Notes: generated by a model not told the origin, from the letters alone. Numbered from the stretch's first letter, positions 11,690 to 24,055 are shown. The stretch: DNA of 64,000 bases from Phocoena phocoena (GCF_963924675.1 NC_089238.1:41868879-41932878); one strand, 5' to 3'. Numbers and translations are program-made.

Positions 11690-12280
11690 GTCACTGAGAG
11701 ATTTTAAGGAGGGAAGAATTAATCATAATTACATTTTAGCAAAATCATTTTGGCTGCTCTGTGAAGGATGAGAGTGGGACAAGACTAGAAGCAGGTAGAC
11801 TCATAGGATGTTGTTGGGCAATCTGGGAATGAGATGATGATGGATATTGAATGAGGATTTACATGTGAGAAAGAAGGCAAATGATGTCCCCAGATAGGAA
11901 AGAAAGCATGAGAACAAATGTGAGATGCCTGTGTTGCGAATGGAGGACTTGACCTGTCTCCCTATAGCAAGTTGTGTTGGGTGCCTTGGGTAGTAAGGCT
12001 AGATAGAGAGGGTGGGCAGACCACAGAGAGCCTTGAACACTGGGCCGAGTTAGGACTTGATGTGACGGGCATTTGGGAATCACTATGGATTCTTAAGAAA
12101 GGAAGCCACGTGATGACAGATGTGTAGGTATGGTTGGCAGGGGCATGAAACATGAGTGAAGAAAGGAGAGGCTGGAGACAGAGAGATAGCTAGGAGGCTG
12201 TTTTGGCATTCCTAGGCATAAAGAGATGAAGACTTTGATTAGAGGGATGTCTGTGAGGATGGTGAGAAAAAATAGACATT
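11690..12280 (-). mobile_element. Two antisense L2 fragments
   Basis: The L2 antisense phrase equivalent to 'gggttttaagcaggggagtga' appears twice: near 11692-11730 ('agagattttaaggagggaag') and near 12088-12115 ('attcttaagaaaggaagcc'). It is followed by 'gctaggaggctgttttggca'. Two overlapping L2 pieces or a rearranged one best explain this. Confidence 0.55.
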
Positions 12281-12649
12281 ATAGACAATTCAGAAGAAGA
12301 AATGAGAGACTGTCACCTCTTAACATTTAGTGGAGATGGAGTTATAATCCACCTGGCAGTTCCACCAAGTGTAATTCACCGTTATTCTCATAGAAATGTT
12401 GAGAGGCTCAAATGAAATAATATACATAATATGAAATATTTGTGTCATTATAAATATAAATATTTGAGTGTCATTATAGAGATGTATTTACGACTATATT
12501 AATTCCTGTACTGGGGTTGCCAGGGACTAAAGTAGAGAGGTAGGACCACCTACAGTGGCAGCCGTTAGGCAGGTAAATAGGAAATTGATGTATAGATTTA
12601 ACCTTGGGACACATTTTACCTTTTTCTCTCAGAGGTATGCACTGTGACC

Positions 12650-12875
12650 CCCGGAGTCATAAATTCCTAAGTTTTGATCTTGACTCTAACATTTAATAGC
12701 TATGAACAAGTTACATAACCTCTCTGTTCCTTATCTGTAAAATGGGGATAATTATGGTAGCTTCCTGATAGGGTGGTTATGAAATTTAAAAGATAATATA
12801 TGTAAAGTGTTCAGAGCCAGCATCTTTCATGGTAAGCGGTGAATAAATGTTGGTTGCTATTATTTTCTTGTTGTC
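12650..12875 (+). mobile_element. MIR SINE, sense
   Basis: Contains 'caagttacataacctctctg', 'atctgtaaaatggggataat' and 'gaataaatgttggttgctat'. The 3' end runs straight into the T tract of the next SINE. Confidence 0.85.
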
Positions 12876-13086
12876 TTTTTTTTTTTTTTTTTTTGTGGTA
12901 CGCGGGCCTCTCACTGTTGTGGCCTCTCCTGTTGCGGAGCACAGGCTCTGGACGCGCAGGCTCAGCGGCCATGGCTCACAGGTCCAGCCGCTTTGCGGCA
13001 CATGGGATCCTCCCGGACCAGGACATGAACCCGTGTCCCCTGCATTGGCAGGCAGACTCTCAACCACTGCGCCACCAGGGAAGCCC
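12876..13086 (-). mobile_element. CHR-type SINE, antisense
   Basis: Full-length copy with a 19-T tail complement and head ccaccagggaagccc. Its head abuts an L1 ORF2 fragment at 13087 with no intervening base, and no target duplication is readable around the SINE alone. Confidence 0.93.
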
Positions 13087-13562
13087 TCCACATCTTCTTT
13101 ATCCATTCCTCTTTTAATGGACATTTAGGTTGTTTCCATATCTTGGCTATTGTAAATAGTGCTGCTGTGAACATCGGGGTCCATGTATCTCTTTTTTTTT
13201 AATATTTATTTATTTGGTTGCACTGGGTCTTAGTTGAGGCAGGCGGGCTTCTTCGTTGCAACTTGCTGGCTCCTTAGTTGCGGCACATGGGCTTCTTAGT
13301 TGTGGCATGCAGACTCTTAGTTGCTGCATGCATGTGGGATCTAGTTCTCTGACCAGGGATCTATCCTGGGCCCCCTGCATTGGGAGCGCGGAGTCTTAAC
13401 CACTGCGCCACCAGGAAGTCCTGCGTTTTTCTTTTTGAGTTATGGTTTTCTCTGGATATATGCCCAGAAGTGGGATTGCAGGATCATACTGTAGTCCTAT
13501 TTTTAGTTTTTTAAGGAACCTCCATACTGTTCTCCACAGTGGCTGCACCAGTTTACATTCCA
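13087..13562 (-). mobile_element. L1 ORF2 C-terminal fragment, antisense, split by a SINE
   Basis: The complement encodes the L1 ORF2p C-terminal motif MFTAALFTIAKIWKQPKCP over 13087-13194, then continues at 13423-13562. The L1 3'-UTR and A tail are absent: the fragment stops within ORF2 exactly at the SINE head. Confidence 0.85.
13195..13422 (-). mobile_element. Extended-form CHR SINE, antisense
   Basis: AT-rich tail, then 'ttgcactgggtcttagttga', repeated 'ttcttagttgtggcatgc' modules, and the head ccaccaggaagtcc. It interrupts the L1 ORF2 fragment. It resembles the copy at 24056-24291. Confidence 0.88.
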
Positions 13563-13586
13563 TGGGGCTTTTATGTTAAGGAATTA

Positions 13587-13917
13587 CAGGGGTTGACAAA
13601 CCACTACCCTTGGGCCACATCCGACCTGCTGCCAGTTTTTGTATAGCTCATGAGCTACAAATGTTTTTCACATTTTTAAATGGTTGGGGGAAGGGGGAAG
13701 CAAAAGAAGAATAAGTTTCTGTGACGTGAAATGCAAATTTTAGTGTCCATGTAAAGTTTTATTGAAATAGTCATGCTTATTTATGTATTGTCTATGGCTA
13801 TTTTTGCACTAGAGTGGCAAAATTGAGTAGTTACAATGACAAACAGAAATTGGCCCTCGAAGCCAAAAGTATTTATTTACTGTCTGGCTTTTTACAGAAA
13901 AAGTCTGCTGGCCCTAT
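13587..13917. mobile_element. Non-autonomous hAT-type DNA element
   Basis: Opens caggggttgacaaacc and closes with the approximate inverted complement, aaaaagtctgctggcccta. The inside includes 'aaagttttattgaaatagtc' and 'gtattgtctatggct'. I recognise this as a common hAT-Charlie MER element but am unsure of its number. Confidence 0.75.
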
Positions 13918-14237
13918 TCTAAGGTAACCATTATTCAAGTGCATGTATATGTATTTCTTTGGCAGACCTTCATTGCTTGCTTTTTCAACAAAGTTTCTTT
14001 GGAAGTAACTAATCTTTCCAAATCATTCTTAAGTTTTTCTTCCCATCAAATCAAGCTTTGTATCCTACTTTAAACTCTGTATCCTACTTTAAACTTTTAC
14101 CCTTTATAATTAAACCTCTTTAAGTAGATTTGAGTAGATATTGCATTTCTTTTCTGAAATCACCAGCTGCAGTCATTAGCTCAGGAGATAGAAGATGCCA
14201 TTGGCAAAGAGTCCATTCTTTAAAGATGACACAATTA

Positions 14238-14363
14238 CAGTTGGCCCTACTTATCTGCGAACCTGCAGATACGGAGGGCCAGCTAAGTAACTTGAACTCC
14301 CTGGAGTTTTATATCCTTGGGGAGTCCTGGAACCAATCCCCCACAGATATTGAAGGACAACTG
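14238..14363. mobile_element. Tigger-type (Tc1/mariner) miniature element
   Basis: Terminal inverted repeats cagttggccctacttatctg and the complement ending gaaggacaactg, flanked by TA on both sides (14236-14237, 14364-14365). 'ggaaccaatcccccacagat' is characteristic. At 126 bp it is an internally deleted copy. Confidence 0.85.
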
Positions 14364-14409
14364 TATACTTGAATGTTTCAGTGTTTAATTCTGCTGTTAT
14401 TTTTATTTT

Positions 14410-14605
14410 TTTGCGGTACACGGGCATCTCTCACTGTTGTGGCCTCTCCCGTTGCGGAGCACAGGCTCTGGACGCGCAGGCTCAGCGGCCACGGCTCACG
14501 GGCCTAGCCGCTCCGCGGCATGTGGGATCTTCCTGGACCGGGGCACGAACCCGTGTCCCCTGCATTGGCAGGCGGACTCTCAACCACTGCGCCACAGGGA
14601 AGCCC
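14410..14605 (-). mobile_element. CHR-type SINE, antisense
   Basis: Nearly complete copy whose A tail is only a short T run. It is flanked by an exact 20-bp duplication, tctgctgttatttttatttt, at 14390-14409 and 14606-14625, the longest I read in the window. The head lacks one base pair step (gccacagggaagccc). Confidence 0.95.
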
Positions 14606-14625
14606 TCTGCTGTTATTTTTATTTT

Positions 14626-15836
14626 CAGTGTCTTCATACTTTTGTCTTCTCATCTCACACCCCTAATTCCAATTTAGAGTAAATTAAAGCATTATAATTT
14701 GGATCCTTTATTGTGTCTGTGAAAGGACACAGGACAGTGAAACATCTGATTTTCTCTTTTATTTACAAGTTTTAAAATAGATTCTTGGATTTGTAATAGA
14801 TTCTTGCATTCACTTTGACTTATGGGCTTGCAAGAGAGTAAACCAACTAATTAGAATATAATGTTCCCTTTAAAAGAAGTTGTAACTTCATTTTCTTTTT
14901 GCTGGGCCTAATGTGGTAAAGACTGATTTCATAGCAGTTGAAGGATCTTCTGTTAATAATTTAAACATAAAGTTATATTCTCAGGCCACAGACTTCCTGA
15001 TTTATGTTTGTCAATATTATGAGGCTAACTAACTCTTGGGCATGCTTTAACGAGTTTGAACATTTATGTAGTGAATTAAATTAATTAAGTCACTGGAATG
15101 GTTTTACTACTTTCATCATTACAGAATTGTAAAGAGAGTCTCCTTCATTTAAAATATCTAGTTTTTATCTTCTTTCATCTTTTAAAATAACTTGCCATAA
15201 GCCTGGAACTTTTCCTTTCTTGTGATCACATTTCTGGGCTTTATTTTGTTAATTCCACCCTTCAGGAAAATTCCACCATGTTTCTGAAGTCTGTTACTGT
15301 CTCAAGCACACTTTTCAGGAGAACTAATCTCTTTTTCGTGTCAGTAACACACTAGGGTAGAGTCATTTGTTGTAGATTTTCCTTGTAGGGTAACTTTGTA
15401 TAAACTGAAAGTTTATATGCTGTTTAAACCAATCTTGGCGTTCAATGAGCTGTTGAGATGGAATGAGTAAGCTAGTTAATACATAACTATAGAAGTCTTG
15501 GCATCCTGTTTCAAACTGTCTTTGTTTCTGCGTTACTTTAGTTCACTGAGTTGCCGAAAATCCAGTGGTACAAAGCATTTCCTGTACACTGTTTTACTTT
15601 GTCCAAAAGATATTTATCTGTGGTTCTTATTTGCACATCGCTCTTATTTGAAGACATGGAAAGAAAACATCCTTTTGCGAGTCAAAGTGTAAAGTAGGGT
15701 CTTCTCCCTCTCCTTTCAGTGCCCCTTGCTTACCTTTTTTTTTTTCTTCTCCCCTCCCACTTAAAACTTTCTTCGACTAGAAACTCATTAAATTTCAGAA
15801 ATTATTTCATATCTTTCTTGTTCCTTCCCAGCTTGT
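14626..15836 (+). other. Apparently single-copy intron sequence
   Basis: I recognise no interspersed repeat here, and no exon with plausible splice borders. Composition is ordinary AT-rich intron with pyrimidine-rich patches near 15700-15775. Confidence 0.5.
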
Positions 15837-15851
15837 AAAAAGGAGGTAACA

Positions 15852-16054
15852 AGGGGCTTCCCTGGTGGCGCAGTGGTTGAGGGTCCGCCTGCCGATGCAG
15901 GGGACGTGGGTTTGTGCCCCGGTCCAGGAAGATCCCACATACGTGCCGCGGAGCAGCTGGGCCCGTGAGCCATGGCCGCTGAGCCTGTGCGTGCGGAGCC
16001 TGTGCTCCGCAACGGGAGAGGCCTGCGTACTGCAAAAAAAAAAAAAAAAAAAAA
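15852..16054 (+). mobile_element. CHR-type SINE with internal deletion
   Basis: Complete head and long A tail, but the segment normally between 'gggagaggcc' and 'gaggcccgcgtac' is missing, so the body reads gggagaggcctgcgtactgc. The 15-bp duplication aaaaaggaggtaaca lies at 15837-15851 and 16055-16069. A similar deletion occurs in the copy at 44450. Confidence 0.94.
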
Positions 16055-16069
16055 AAAAAGGAGGTAACA

Positions 16070-19045
16070 GGTATATTAATATTTACTAAGGTGTGGATGA
16101 CAGCCTCCTATTATGCTGCCCTTCTTGGGGTGGTTTTGCATTTTGAGTAAGGAGGCTATTTAGTCTAAAGAAATAAAGTTCTAATGATTAAATAGATTAT
16201 GAAGCAATACAGATTGCTAATAAAAGAAATATTTGGAGGCAAGGTCTGTGTGTCTCTTTAAAGCATACCTGGTAAGTCACTTGCACCAACAGTAGTCCTA
16301 CTAACAAGTTTGTTTTTCTTTAATAACTTGTCCCACAGAGGTCTGAGATCTTCCCTTGGTTACATCTAAGCCTGTTAAAGTTTGTCTACCTGCAACTTGC
16401 ATCCAAATCATCAATGCCTATGTGGTCTGTGTGATGAGATACAATGAAATTAGAACCAGAAAAGGGAGGGCTAAGAGGCGCTGAAATCTTTGCTAACCTA
16501 CTTCTAGCTCATAGTCACCTCTTGGTTACATTACCTTAAAAAGGATAACAGTATGAATGGAACACCAAAAGCAGCAGATCAACAATTAGCCTGAGGGAGA
16601 AAAGTGGGTCCTGACATGTAGACACCAGCAGGGGGGGACTCTATCCAGGGACTACTCAGCATTCTTGCCCAGTGACTACTGCGACCTGCCTCCCTGGCAA
16701 GCCCCATCAAGAGCAGAAGATGACTGGCTTCAGCCCTCTAATGCCCTAACGTACATCAAGTATATGGATTTAGCAGCTTTCACAAGGCCATTTATCAGTC
16801 ATCTCCTCCTGTTAGGAAATCAGAAGTGTTACCACTTTGAAGACGGTAAAGAAGAGGGGAAATTTTTTTGTTCTCCTCTTCAGGATAGAATTAATAGGAT
16901 TCCAGCCCTTCAAAAAGACAATTAAGTGACAATTTTGGTGTTTGTTCATGGACCAGAGGAACTTATTCCCATTATGCCCTGTTGGTTATGCCCTCTTGTG
17001 AGATATAAATCCCTGGCTTCTCTTCCATTCATATCTTATGAGGTTAAACAGAGAAGGAATGAAAATTGTAAGGACTGTGAAATGTCAGAGGTGTGGGAGA
17101 ATCAGCTGGCCACATTTATGTCCACTGTTTTAGAACAGAAGTTCCTGCTAATCTTCATGGAGTGCCAAGTAAATGTCCTGATGGCAGTAGAAAGAGCCCT
17201 CTGCTTGGGAGACAAGAGAATGTATCTGTCTTTCAGTAGCTGTGTGACCTGGGATCAGCCCGTTAAAAATTTCTCTCTCCTGATTTGTAATACAGAGTTA
17301 AGAATATTTTTTTCCACCAAACTCAAATTCTTATGTGGTAATAGGCACACAAGTGCTTTGCAGATAAAGAGGCTTACAAATGGACACAACGTTTTTTTAT
17401 TCCACTGTACTGTAGCTGCATATTCTATCTTAACTAAAATCTCTCCCCTGTTCATAAAGGGCTATGTGGAGAAGGGAAACTAAAATCAGAAAAGAGATGA
17501 TTTCCTCAGAGCTGCAGGGGAAATTCAAGGCTGAAAAGTAATTGTTGTTAATAGATCAGAATTTACCTATGAATTTTTTAAATGATGAATTTCATAAAAA
17601 ATTAATTGCATTTAAATTATTTAATTCTCTAAATGGCTTTTGGAAAGGAAATCCTGCCTGTCAGGATCTGCCATGTCAATCTAATTTCCTTCTGACCTTG
17701 ACAGAAATTATTGTCTCTGTTGACTCTGGTCCAGTCGCGGCAATAAGTTGTATTCATGAAATGTTACAAAAATCAAGTAATTCTTCTACTGTATTCCTTT
17801 CAGTAGTGAAATAGAGTTCCAGGCCCTAAAATGCAGGAAAAATTACTAGTTATTATTGAGGACATAAAAGGGTCCATGCAGAGAGTCAGATCTATATTTT
17901 GTCTCCTGTTTCCTTATTGACCAGGTCAGCAGGAATATTTCTGTGAGGGTATGTGGCTCTCTACCACGTTACTCATCCTCAGGGATCTATTTACTTTAGT
18001 TCCCAAATAAAAGGGAGGAAAAATAGTTTCTCTGGATTCCTTTTTCCAGTAACGGCTTTAGTGAGTGAAGTGTGTATTGTGACATTTGACCTTTATAAAC
18101 CTTTACTCTCTTTTTTCTCCCCAAAATATCTAATATCAAATCTGAAAGTACAAAAAGTGCTGTCTTGGAAAAGGAAGAGCCTACTTGAACTGGTTAGATT
18201 ACAGAGGCAATTCAAACAATGTAAATGAGATCCAGGAGCCTGGAAAGATAAGATTAAGATTCAAAGATAGGCAGACAAAGACTCCAGGTCTCCACCTCCA
18301 CTTGAGTCTGGTCCTTAAGAGGAAATGAAATAAAGAGCAGAAGAGATTGGGATGGACATAATAAAAAGGCTGGAGCACAAAAGTTTTAAAATACTGGTAG
18401 GAGGTCTTAACTATCCCTGGGTTAATGTTTGTCAGATGTGGTTTGGCATACCCAGAGATGGAATATTGGGCCAAATGGCTGTAACTGTATGTAAGAACCT
18501 TTGAGTCTATATCTTCAATATTTTTCTTGCCTCTTTTAAGAGACTTTTATATTATACTAATATTTTTTAAAGCTGATGCAATGAAAATTAATTTAGAAGG
18601 TTTAGAAAATGTTACCCATTAAACTGCCAGCTCTGAAGTAGTAAAGACTGAAATTGTGTTGGCACCGTCTTTTACTGACAAATAAGGAAGCAAAGAGCTG
18701 GCAGAAGCAATGCCATTCACAAAGCAATGGGAAAGCTCTGGGTTCTGCTTGACTGGTGGTCAAGGGCAGGACCTGGTTCCTGTAGTGGGCATATCATGAA
18801 AGAATCCAGATCTCCTACTTCATGTTTGAAGGGAGCAACCATTGTGAATTGTCTGTGAGATCTGCCCCCAAGCTTTGGTCTCTGAGCTACTGGAAGGCAG
18901 AGGTGCGTTTCATATCAGATTCTGCTCACACACATATACCTCTTCTCTTCTAATATGTGAAGATTTTTATATGTTATTTATTTTTCCAGCTTCAACGTGA
19001 ACTAGATTATGTAGCCCTCCTTTAACCCCTCCCGGCCCAAAACTT
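16070..19045 (+). other. Mostly single-copy intron sequence
   Basis: Nearly 3 kb with only a MIR piece (17180-17310) recognised. A 185-codon open frame at 16926-17483 runs through that MIR and shows no domain, so I regard it as chance. I see no exon borders tied to a coherent protein. Confidence 0.5.
17180..17310 (+). mobile_element. MIR-like SINE fragment
   Basis: Contains 'gtagaaagagccctctgctt', 'agtagctgtgtgacctggga' and 'ctcctgatttgtaatacaga', the core order of MIR. Confidence 0.6.
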
Positions 19046-19049
19046 ACTT

Positions 19050-21140
19050 TTTTAAAAAATAGCTTTATTGAGATATACTTCATATACTATACAATTTACC
19101 AATTTACAGTGTGCAATTCAAAAAATTATTGTATGTTCACAAGGTTGTACAACCATCACCACAATCAATTTTGAAACATTTTCGCCACCCCAAAATAAGC
19201 CCTGTACCCATCACCAGTCAGGCAATCACTAATCTTTCTGTCTCTAAGGATTTTCTTATTGTGGATATTTCCTACAAATGAAATCATACATTTTTCTTTT
19301 TACTGACTTCTTTAACTTACATGTTTTCAAAGCTCATCTATGTTGCAGCATGTACCTTATTCCTTTTTATTGCCAGGTAACATTCCATTGTATGGATATA
19401 ACACATTTTAAAATCTATCCATCAGTTGGTGGACATTTGAGTTCTTTTCACTTTTTGACTATTATGAATAATGCTGCTTTGAAGATTTCATGTTCAAGTT
19501 TTTACGTGGGAATGTGTTTTAAATTCTCTTGAGTATATACGAAGGAGTGGAATTGCTGGGTCATATGGTAACTCTGACTTTTTGAGAAACTGCCAAACTG
19601 TTTTCCAAAGTGGCTGCACCATTTTACATTTCGGCCAGCAGTGTATTAGTGTTTCAGTTTCTTCTCCTCGCCAGCACTTGTTCTTGTTTTTTTGATTATA
19701 GCCATCCTAATGGGTATGAAGTGGTATCTTGTGGTTTTGATTTGCATTTCCATAATGATTAATGGTATTGAGCATCTTCTTATGTGCTGTTTGTATATTT
19801 TCTTTGGAAAATATATGGTTCAGATCCTTTGCCCATTTTGAATTTGACCTATTTGTCTTTTTTAATTGTGTTGTAAGAGTTCTTTATAGATTCTGAAGAT
19901 AAGCCCTTTATCAAATACATGATTTGCAAATATATTCTCCCATCATTCTATAGGTTGTCTTTTTACTTTCTTGGTGACATTTGACACACAAAAGTTTTTA
20001 ATATTGGTGAAGTCCAACATACCTATTTTTTCTTTTGCCACTTGTGCTTTTGGTGTTGTATGTGAAATGCCTTTTTATTTTTTTTGGCTGTGTTGGGTCT
20101 CGTTGTAGCGTGTGCGATCTTCGTTGCAGCATGCAGGATCTTTTGTTGCAGCATGCGGGCTTCTCTCTAGTTGTGGTGCATGGGCTCCAGAGTGTGTGGG
20201 CTCTGTAGTTGCGGCGCACGGGCTCCAGAGTATGTGGGCTCTGTAGTTTGCGGCACACGGGCTCTCTAGTTGAGGCATGGGGGCTTAGTAGTTGTGGTGC
20301 GCAGGCTTAGTTGCCCCGCGGTATGTGGAATCTTAGTTCTCCGACCAGGGATCGAACCCACGTCCCCTGCATTGTTAGGCAGATTGTCAACCACTGGACC
20401 ACCAGTGAAGTCCCTGAAATGCCTTTGCCTAACCTAAGTCACAAAGATTTACTCCTATGTTTTCTTCTAAGAGTTTTATAATTTTAGCTCTTACACTTAG
20501 ATCTATGATCATTTGAAGTTACTTTTGTATATGGTGTAAGGAAGGGGTTCAGCTCTTTTACATGTGGATGTCCAGTTGTCCTAGCACCATTTGTTGAAAA
20601 ACTATTATCTTCCTGATTGAATTATCTTGGCATTCTTGTTGAAAATCAATTGACCATAAAAATGAGAGTTTATTTCTAGACTCTCAATTTATTCCATTGA
20701 TCTGCAGGTGTGTCTTTAGGCTAGTACCAGATTGTCTTGATTTTTGTAGCTTTGTAGTAAGTTTTAAATTAGGAAATGGGAGTCCTCCAGCTTTGTTCTT
20801 TTTCAAGATTGTTTGGTTATTCTGTATCCCTTACATTCCCATGTGAATTTTAGGATCAGCTTGCTAACTTCTGGGGGGGAAATAAAAGGCAGCTGGGGTT
20901 TTGATAGAGATTACTTTGAATCTATAGATCAATTTTGGCAGCGTCGCCAATCCATGAATGTGGGATGTCTTTCCATTTATTTAGTTTTTCTTTAATTTCT
21001 TTTAACAATGTTTTGTAGTTTTCAGAGTACAAGTGTTCCACTTCTTTTGTTAAATTTATTCTTAAGCATTTATACTTTTTGATTGATTCAGTTATAAATT
21101 GAATTGTTTTCTTAATTTCATTTTCAGAGTATTAATTGCT
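19050..21140 (-). mobile_element. Old L1 (L1M-type), antisense, about 1.75 kb plus a SINE
   Basis: Continuous complement of the L1 3'-UTR and ORF2: 'ttattgagatatacttcata', 'ttccattgtatggatataac', 'ggaattgctgggtcatatgg', 'catttgttgaaaaactatta', 'ctctcaatttattccattga'. No frame stays open. It is interrupted by the SINE at 20075-20414. Confidence 0.88.
20075..20414 (-). mobile_element. Extended-form CHR SINE, antisense
   Basis: About 340 bp with tandem modules ('gggctccagagtgtgtgggctctgtagtt' type, repeated at about 20185 and 20221). The head reads ccaccagtgaagtccc. The 12-bp duplication tgaaatgccttt is at 20063-20074 and 20415-20426, inside the L1. Confidence 0.92.
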
Positions 21141-21926
21141 AGTCTCAGTACCTACTTTTGACACCTGGTAGCAAGAGCTAAAAAGTAGGTTAGGAGGCAT
21201 CAGTTGCTTCAAGTGGAGTAAATTACTTTCATGCCTTCATTGAGAGTGAAGTAGGCATCAGCACTTCTGAGCTGGTGAGGCCACACCCTACAATGACTGT
21301 GCTATCAATGACCTGATTCCTCTGTGACTATCACAGAAAAAGACTTTCTCTTGCTAAAGAATGTAGAAATTTTCAATCATTCCATGCGGCTTAACATTTT
21401 ATTTACTACCCTTATTGTGTAGAGAAAGCACCATACTATTTGAATCATTATTCATTTGGAAAAAAAAGTTGATCTCTAAAAGATTATCATATCCTTTGGC
21501 TGACTGTGACTTTGCAACCAGTTAACAGAGTGTAAGAGTGTCCTGAAGGCATTGCAGTAGAAGTGATCCAGCTGGAGATTAATTATTACGATGCAAACCT
21601 CATTCTACATCATAGAGCAAAGACTTTTGTCCCTTCTGAACACACGTATAAATTCAGATTCAGCAAACTCAAAAATATATCTCTAGTTAAGCCATTCCCT
21701 TGCTCAAATAAGCATTATCAGTCTTTTCAAATTATCAGCTGTACTGGACCAGCTGGACATATATATGCAAAATTTCCTTCACCTCTAAATCTCTAGTGCC
21801 TGTTAGAGTCCCTTGCACATTGTAGTGCACGTTAAATGTTTTAATGTTTTTATTGAATTAGCTAGATGGAAGAGCTGGAGTCTGGAGATTAAATTCTGAT
21901 ATAATTCAGGGGTCTGTGAATTCTTT
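21141..21926 (+). other. Apparently single-copy intron sequence
   Basis: I see no recognised repeat or exon. Short open frames here have no features of a protein. Confidence 0.45.
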
Positions 21927-21940
21927 AAAAGAATTTTTTA

Positions 21941-22145
21941 GGGCTTCCCTGGTGGTGCAGTGGTTGAGAGTCCACCTGCCGATGCAGGGGACACGGGTTC
22001 GTGCCCCAGTCCGGGAAGATCCCACGTACTGCGGAGCGGCTGGAACCGTGAGCCATGGCTGCTGAGCCTGCGCATCCGGAGCCTGTGCTCCGCAACGGGA
22101 GAGGCCACAGCAGGGAGAGGCCCGCGTACCGCAAAAAAAAAAAAA
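21941..22145 (+). mobile_element. CHR-type SINE
   Basis: Full-length copy with an A tail. The 14-bp duplication aaaagaatttttta lies at 21927-21940 and 22146-22159. The tRNA-like boxes are kept (TGGTGCAGTGG, GGTTCG). Confidence 0.95.
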
Positions 22146-22159
22146 AAAAGAATTTTTTA

Positions 22160-24041
22160 AATGTTGTATTTTCATTTTAATGATAATTCTGAATCACCTG
22201 GATCCACATTATAATCAAGTTGCACTGCACAATTTCAGTGCCCATGTTTGTGTTTAAGAAACATTGGTCTAAAACATTACTCAGAATGTATGTTAGCTTC
22301 TGATTACAGAGGAGTGCTGGCTGTAAGTGATCGTTCAGTCTTTGGAAAATATAATTGCCTTTACCCAGCAGCACCTTAACCAGCAGGATAGGATATTTCT
22401 TAGTTATTTCCTGTTGGTAGATAGAAGAGAGTAGTTAAGAATGATTTTTTATCAGTGTTCCCTTCTATGTCTCAAAAAAAAGGAGGGGGTGTAGAAAGAG
22501 AGAAAGAAGGGAAGAGAAGAAGGAAAGAAGGAATAGAGGGCTCTGCAGACATTAATTACGGAGTTTTGAAAGGATGGTGTAAAGATTTGGCCAACAGTGG
22601 AATTTTCTTTCTCACTTGATTTTTCTCGATTTCACTTTTATGACCTGTTTCACTGAACTAGAAGAGTAGTCAAGCCCTTGAAATTAGCAGGTCCCCTGAC
22701 TCCAGTGGTTTACTGTGATAGCGCTCTTTCACTATGTAAGTGTCTCTTGTTTAGGTCATCTCAGATCCTTTATGACGGAAGGTGGGATCTGATAGGCATA
22801 AATGAATCTATCAATGTAGATTTCAAAGTACCATTGCAAAGCTTGACTAAAAAAAAATCTTCCAAGTCCTAATTTGTTGAAGGAATCTTTTCATATATAC
22901 GATAATTGATACAAACAAGTCACAGGCAGGTTAAAATTTTTCCAGCTCTCTTTTCACTATGCACTTGATTTTTCACCTTCCAAAGCAACACGTTTTTTTA
23001 TCAAGTTTGTTCAAACAAATCTAGATCCTTCATTTGTTTCCTTGAACACACTGCTGTTTGCTTCTCCATAAGGGTTGATTATTGCTGACTTCCTGAGAAG
23101 AATATGGAGATGCAAATAGCCAGGTGTTGTCATTGTCATTGCACAAAGGAAAAGCAATTAGAGCTGAACTAGGATAAACCCCATTGACTAGAATCAACTT
23201 GAGTAAGTTTCTAAAAGTAGTCTTGGGTTTTACTGTGTTCATTTCCCTGAAGCTGTTTCTGAACGCCTGAGGAAAAGATGGTAGTCTCTCCAACTTCAGT
23301 TCCATGGGTATCTCTTAGTCTAAATATTGTAGTCTACTGTGAATACTTTCTGAAAATGGGGGTGAGGGAGTTCAGAAATCAATACCATTTTTTGTAAAAG
23401 CCATATAATATGGATACTTTTAAGGAGACAACAGGATGGTAATGAACATTTGCCCTTGTCAGGGGGCAAGTGTATGCCACCTTTTCTGACAAAAGGTGAA
23501 TTAGAATCTTGGAACCTTATGGTTCAAATAAGTTTCAACTGAAGCAATACACACTTCTCATCTGGATAAAGAAAAATACAAAAAGGCAAAAGCCAAAATA
23601 TATATATATATTTACCAAAACCCCTCCTGGATGATATAATTGAGATTTTGTTGCTTAATCAGAAACTAAGGAATAGCAGTGGGTGTCCCAAAGCCTGAGT
23701 TTTTAGTCTATAATGAACTAGTTAGTCAGTAGTTGCAAAATATACTCAGCATATAACCCCTTCACATGAGCTCCTACTGTAAATAGTTACTCACCTTTCT
23801 TTATTTAATAGGTGGGCAGATGTATAAAGATGACTCTGCTCTTTGGCAAAGTATATATATATATTACACACACTGATATTTTGAGTCATGCCGTATACTA
23901 GGCTATTGTCCCAATTAAAATTGTAATTAGAAGAAAGAAAATTATTGGGTTTAATTTTTTCTTTTATATGTTATAAAATTGACTTTTGAATCCTTTTAAA
24001 AACATATACTGCTTTAAGTTTGTCTTGGCAAATCTAACTTT
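22160..24041 (+). other. Mostly single-copy intron sequence
   Basis: Apart from a purine tract at 22475-22535 and small TA runs near 23600 and 23853, I recognise nothing repetitive and no exon. Confidence 0.45.
22475..22535. repeat. Purine-rich (GA) tract
   Basis: About 60 bases almost entirely A and G on the + strand (gagagaaagaagggaagaga). It is a low-complexity tract that could form unusual DNA structure, but nothing else supports a role. Confidence 0.8.
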
Positions 24042-24055
24042 TCTGGCTTTGTATT

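Noticed and set aside
16926..17483. 185-codon open frame on the + strand
   Set aside because: It passes through a MIR fragment, has no recognised domain or splice context, and its composition is that of intron.
20075..20414. Tandem 'gggctccagagt...gggctctgtagtt' modules as a possible satellite or CRISPR-like array
   Set aside because: The modules are the internal repeats of the extended CHR SINE, also seen at 11349, 29193, 32945 and 46050.
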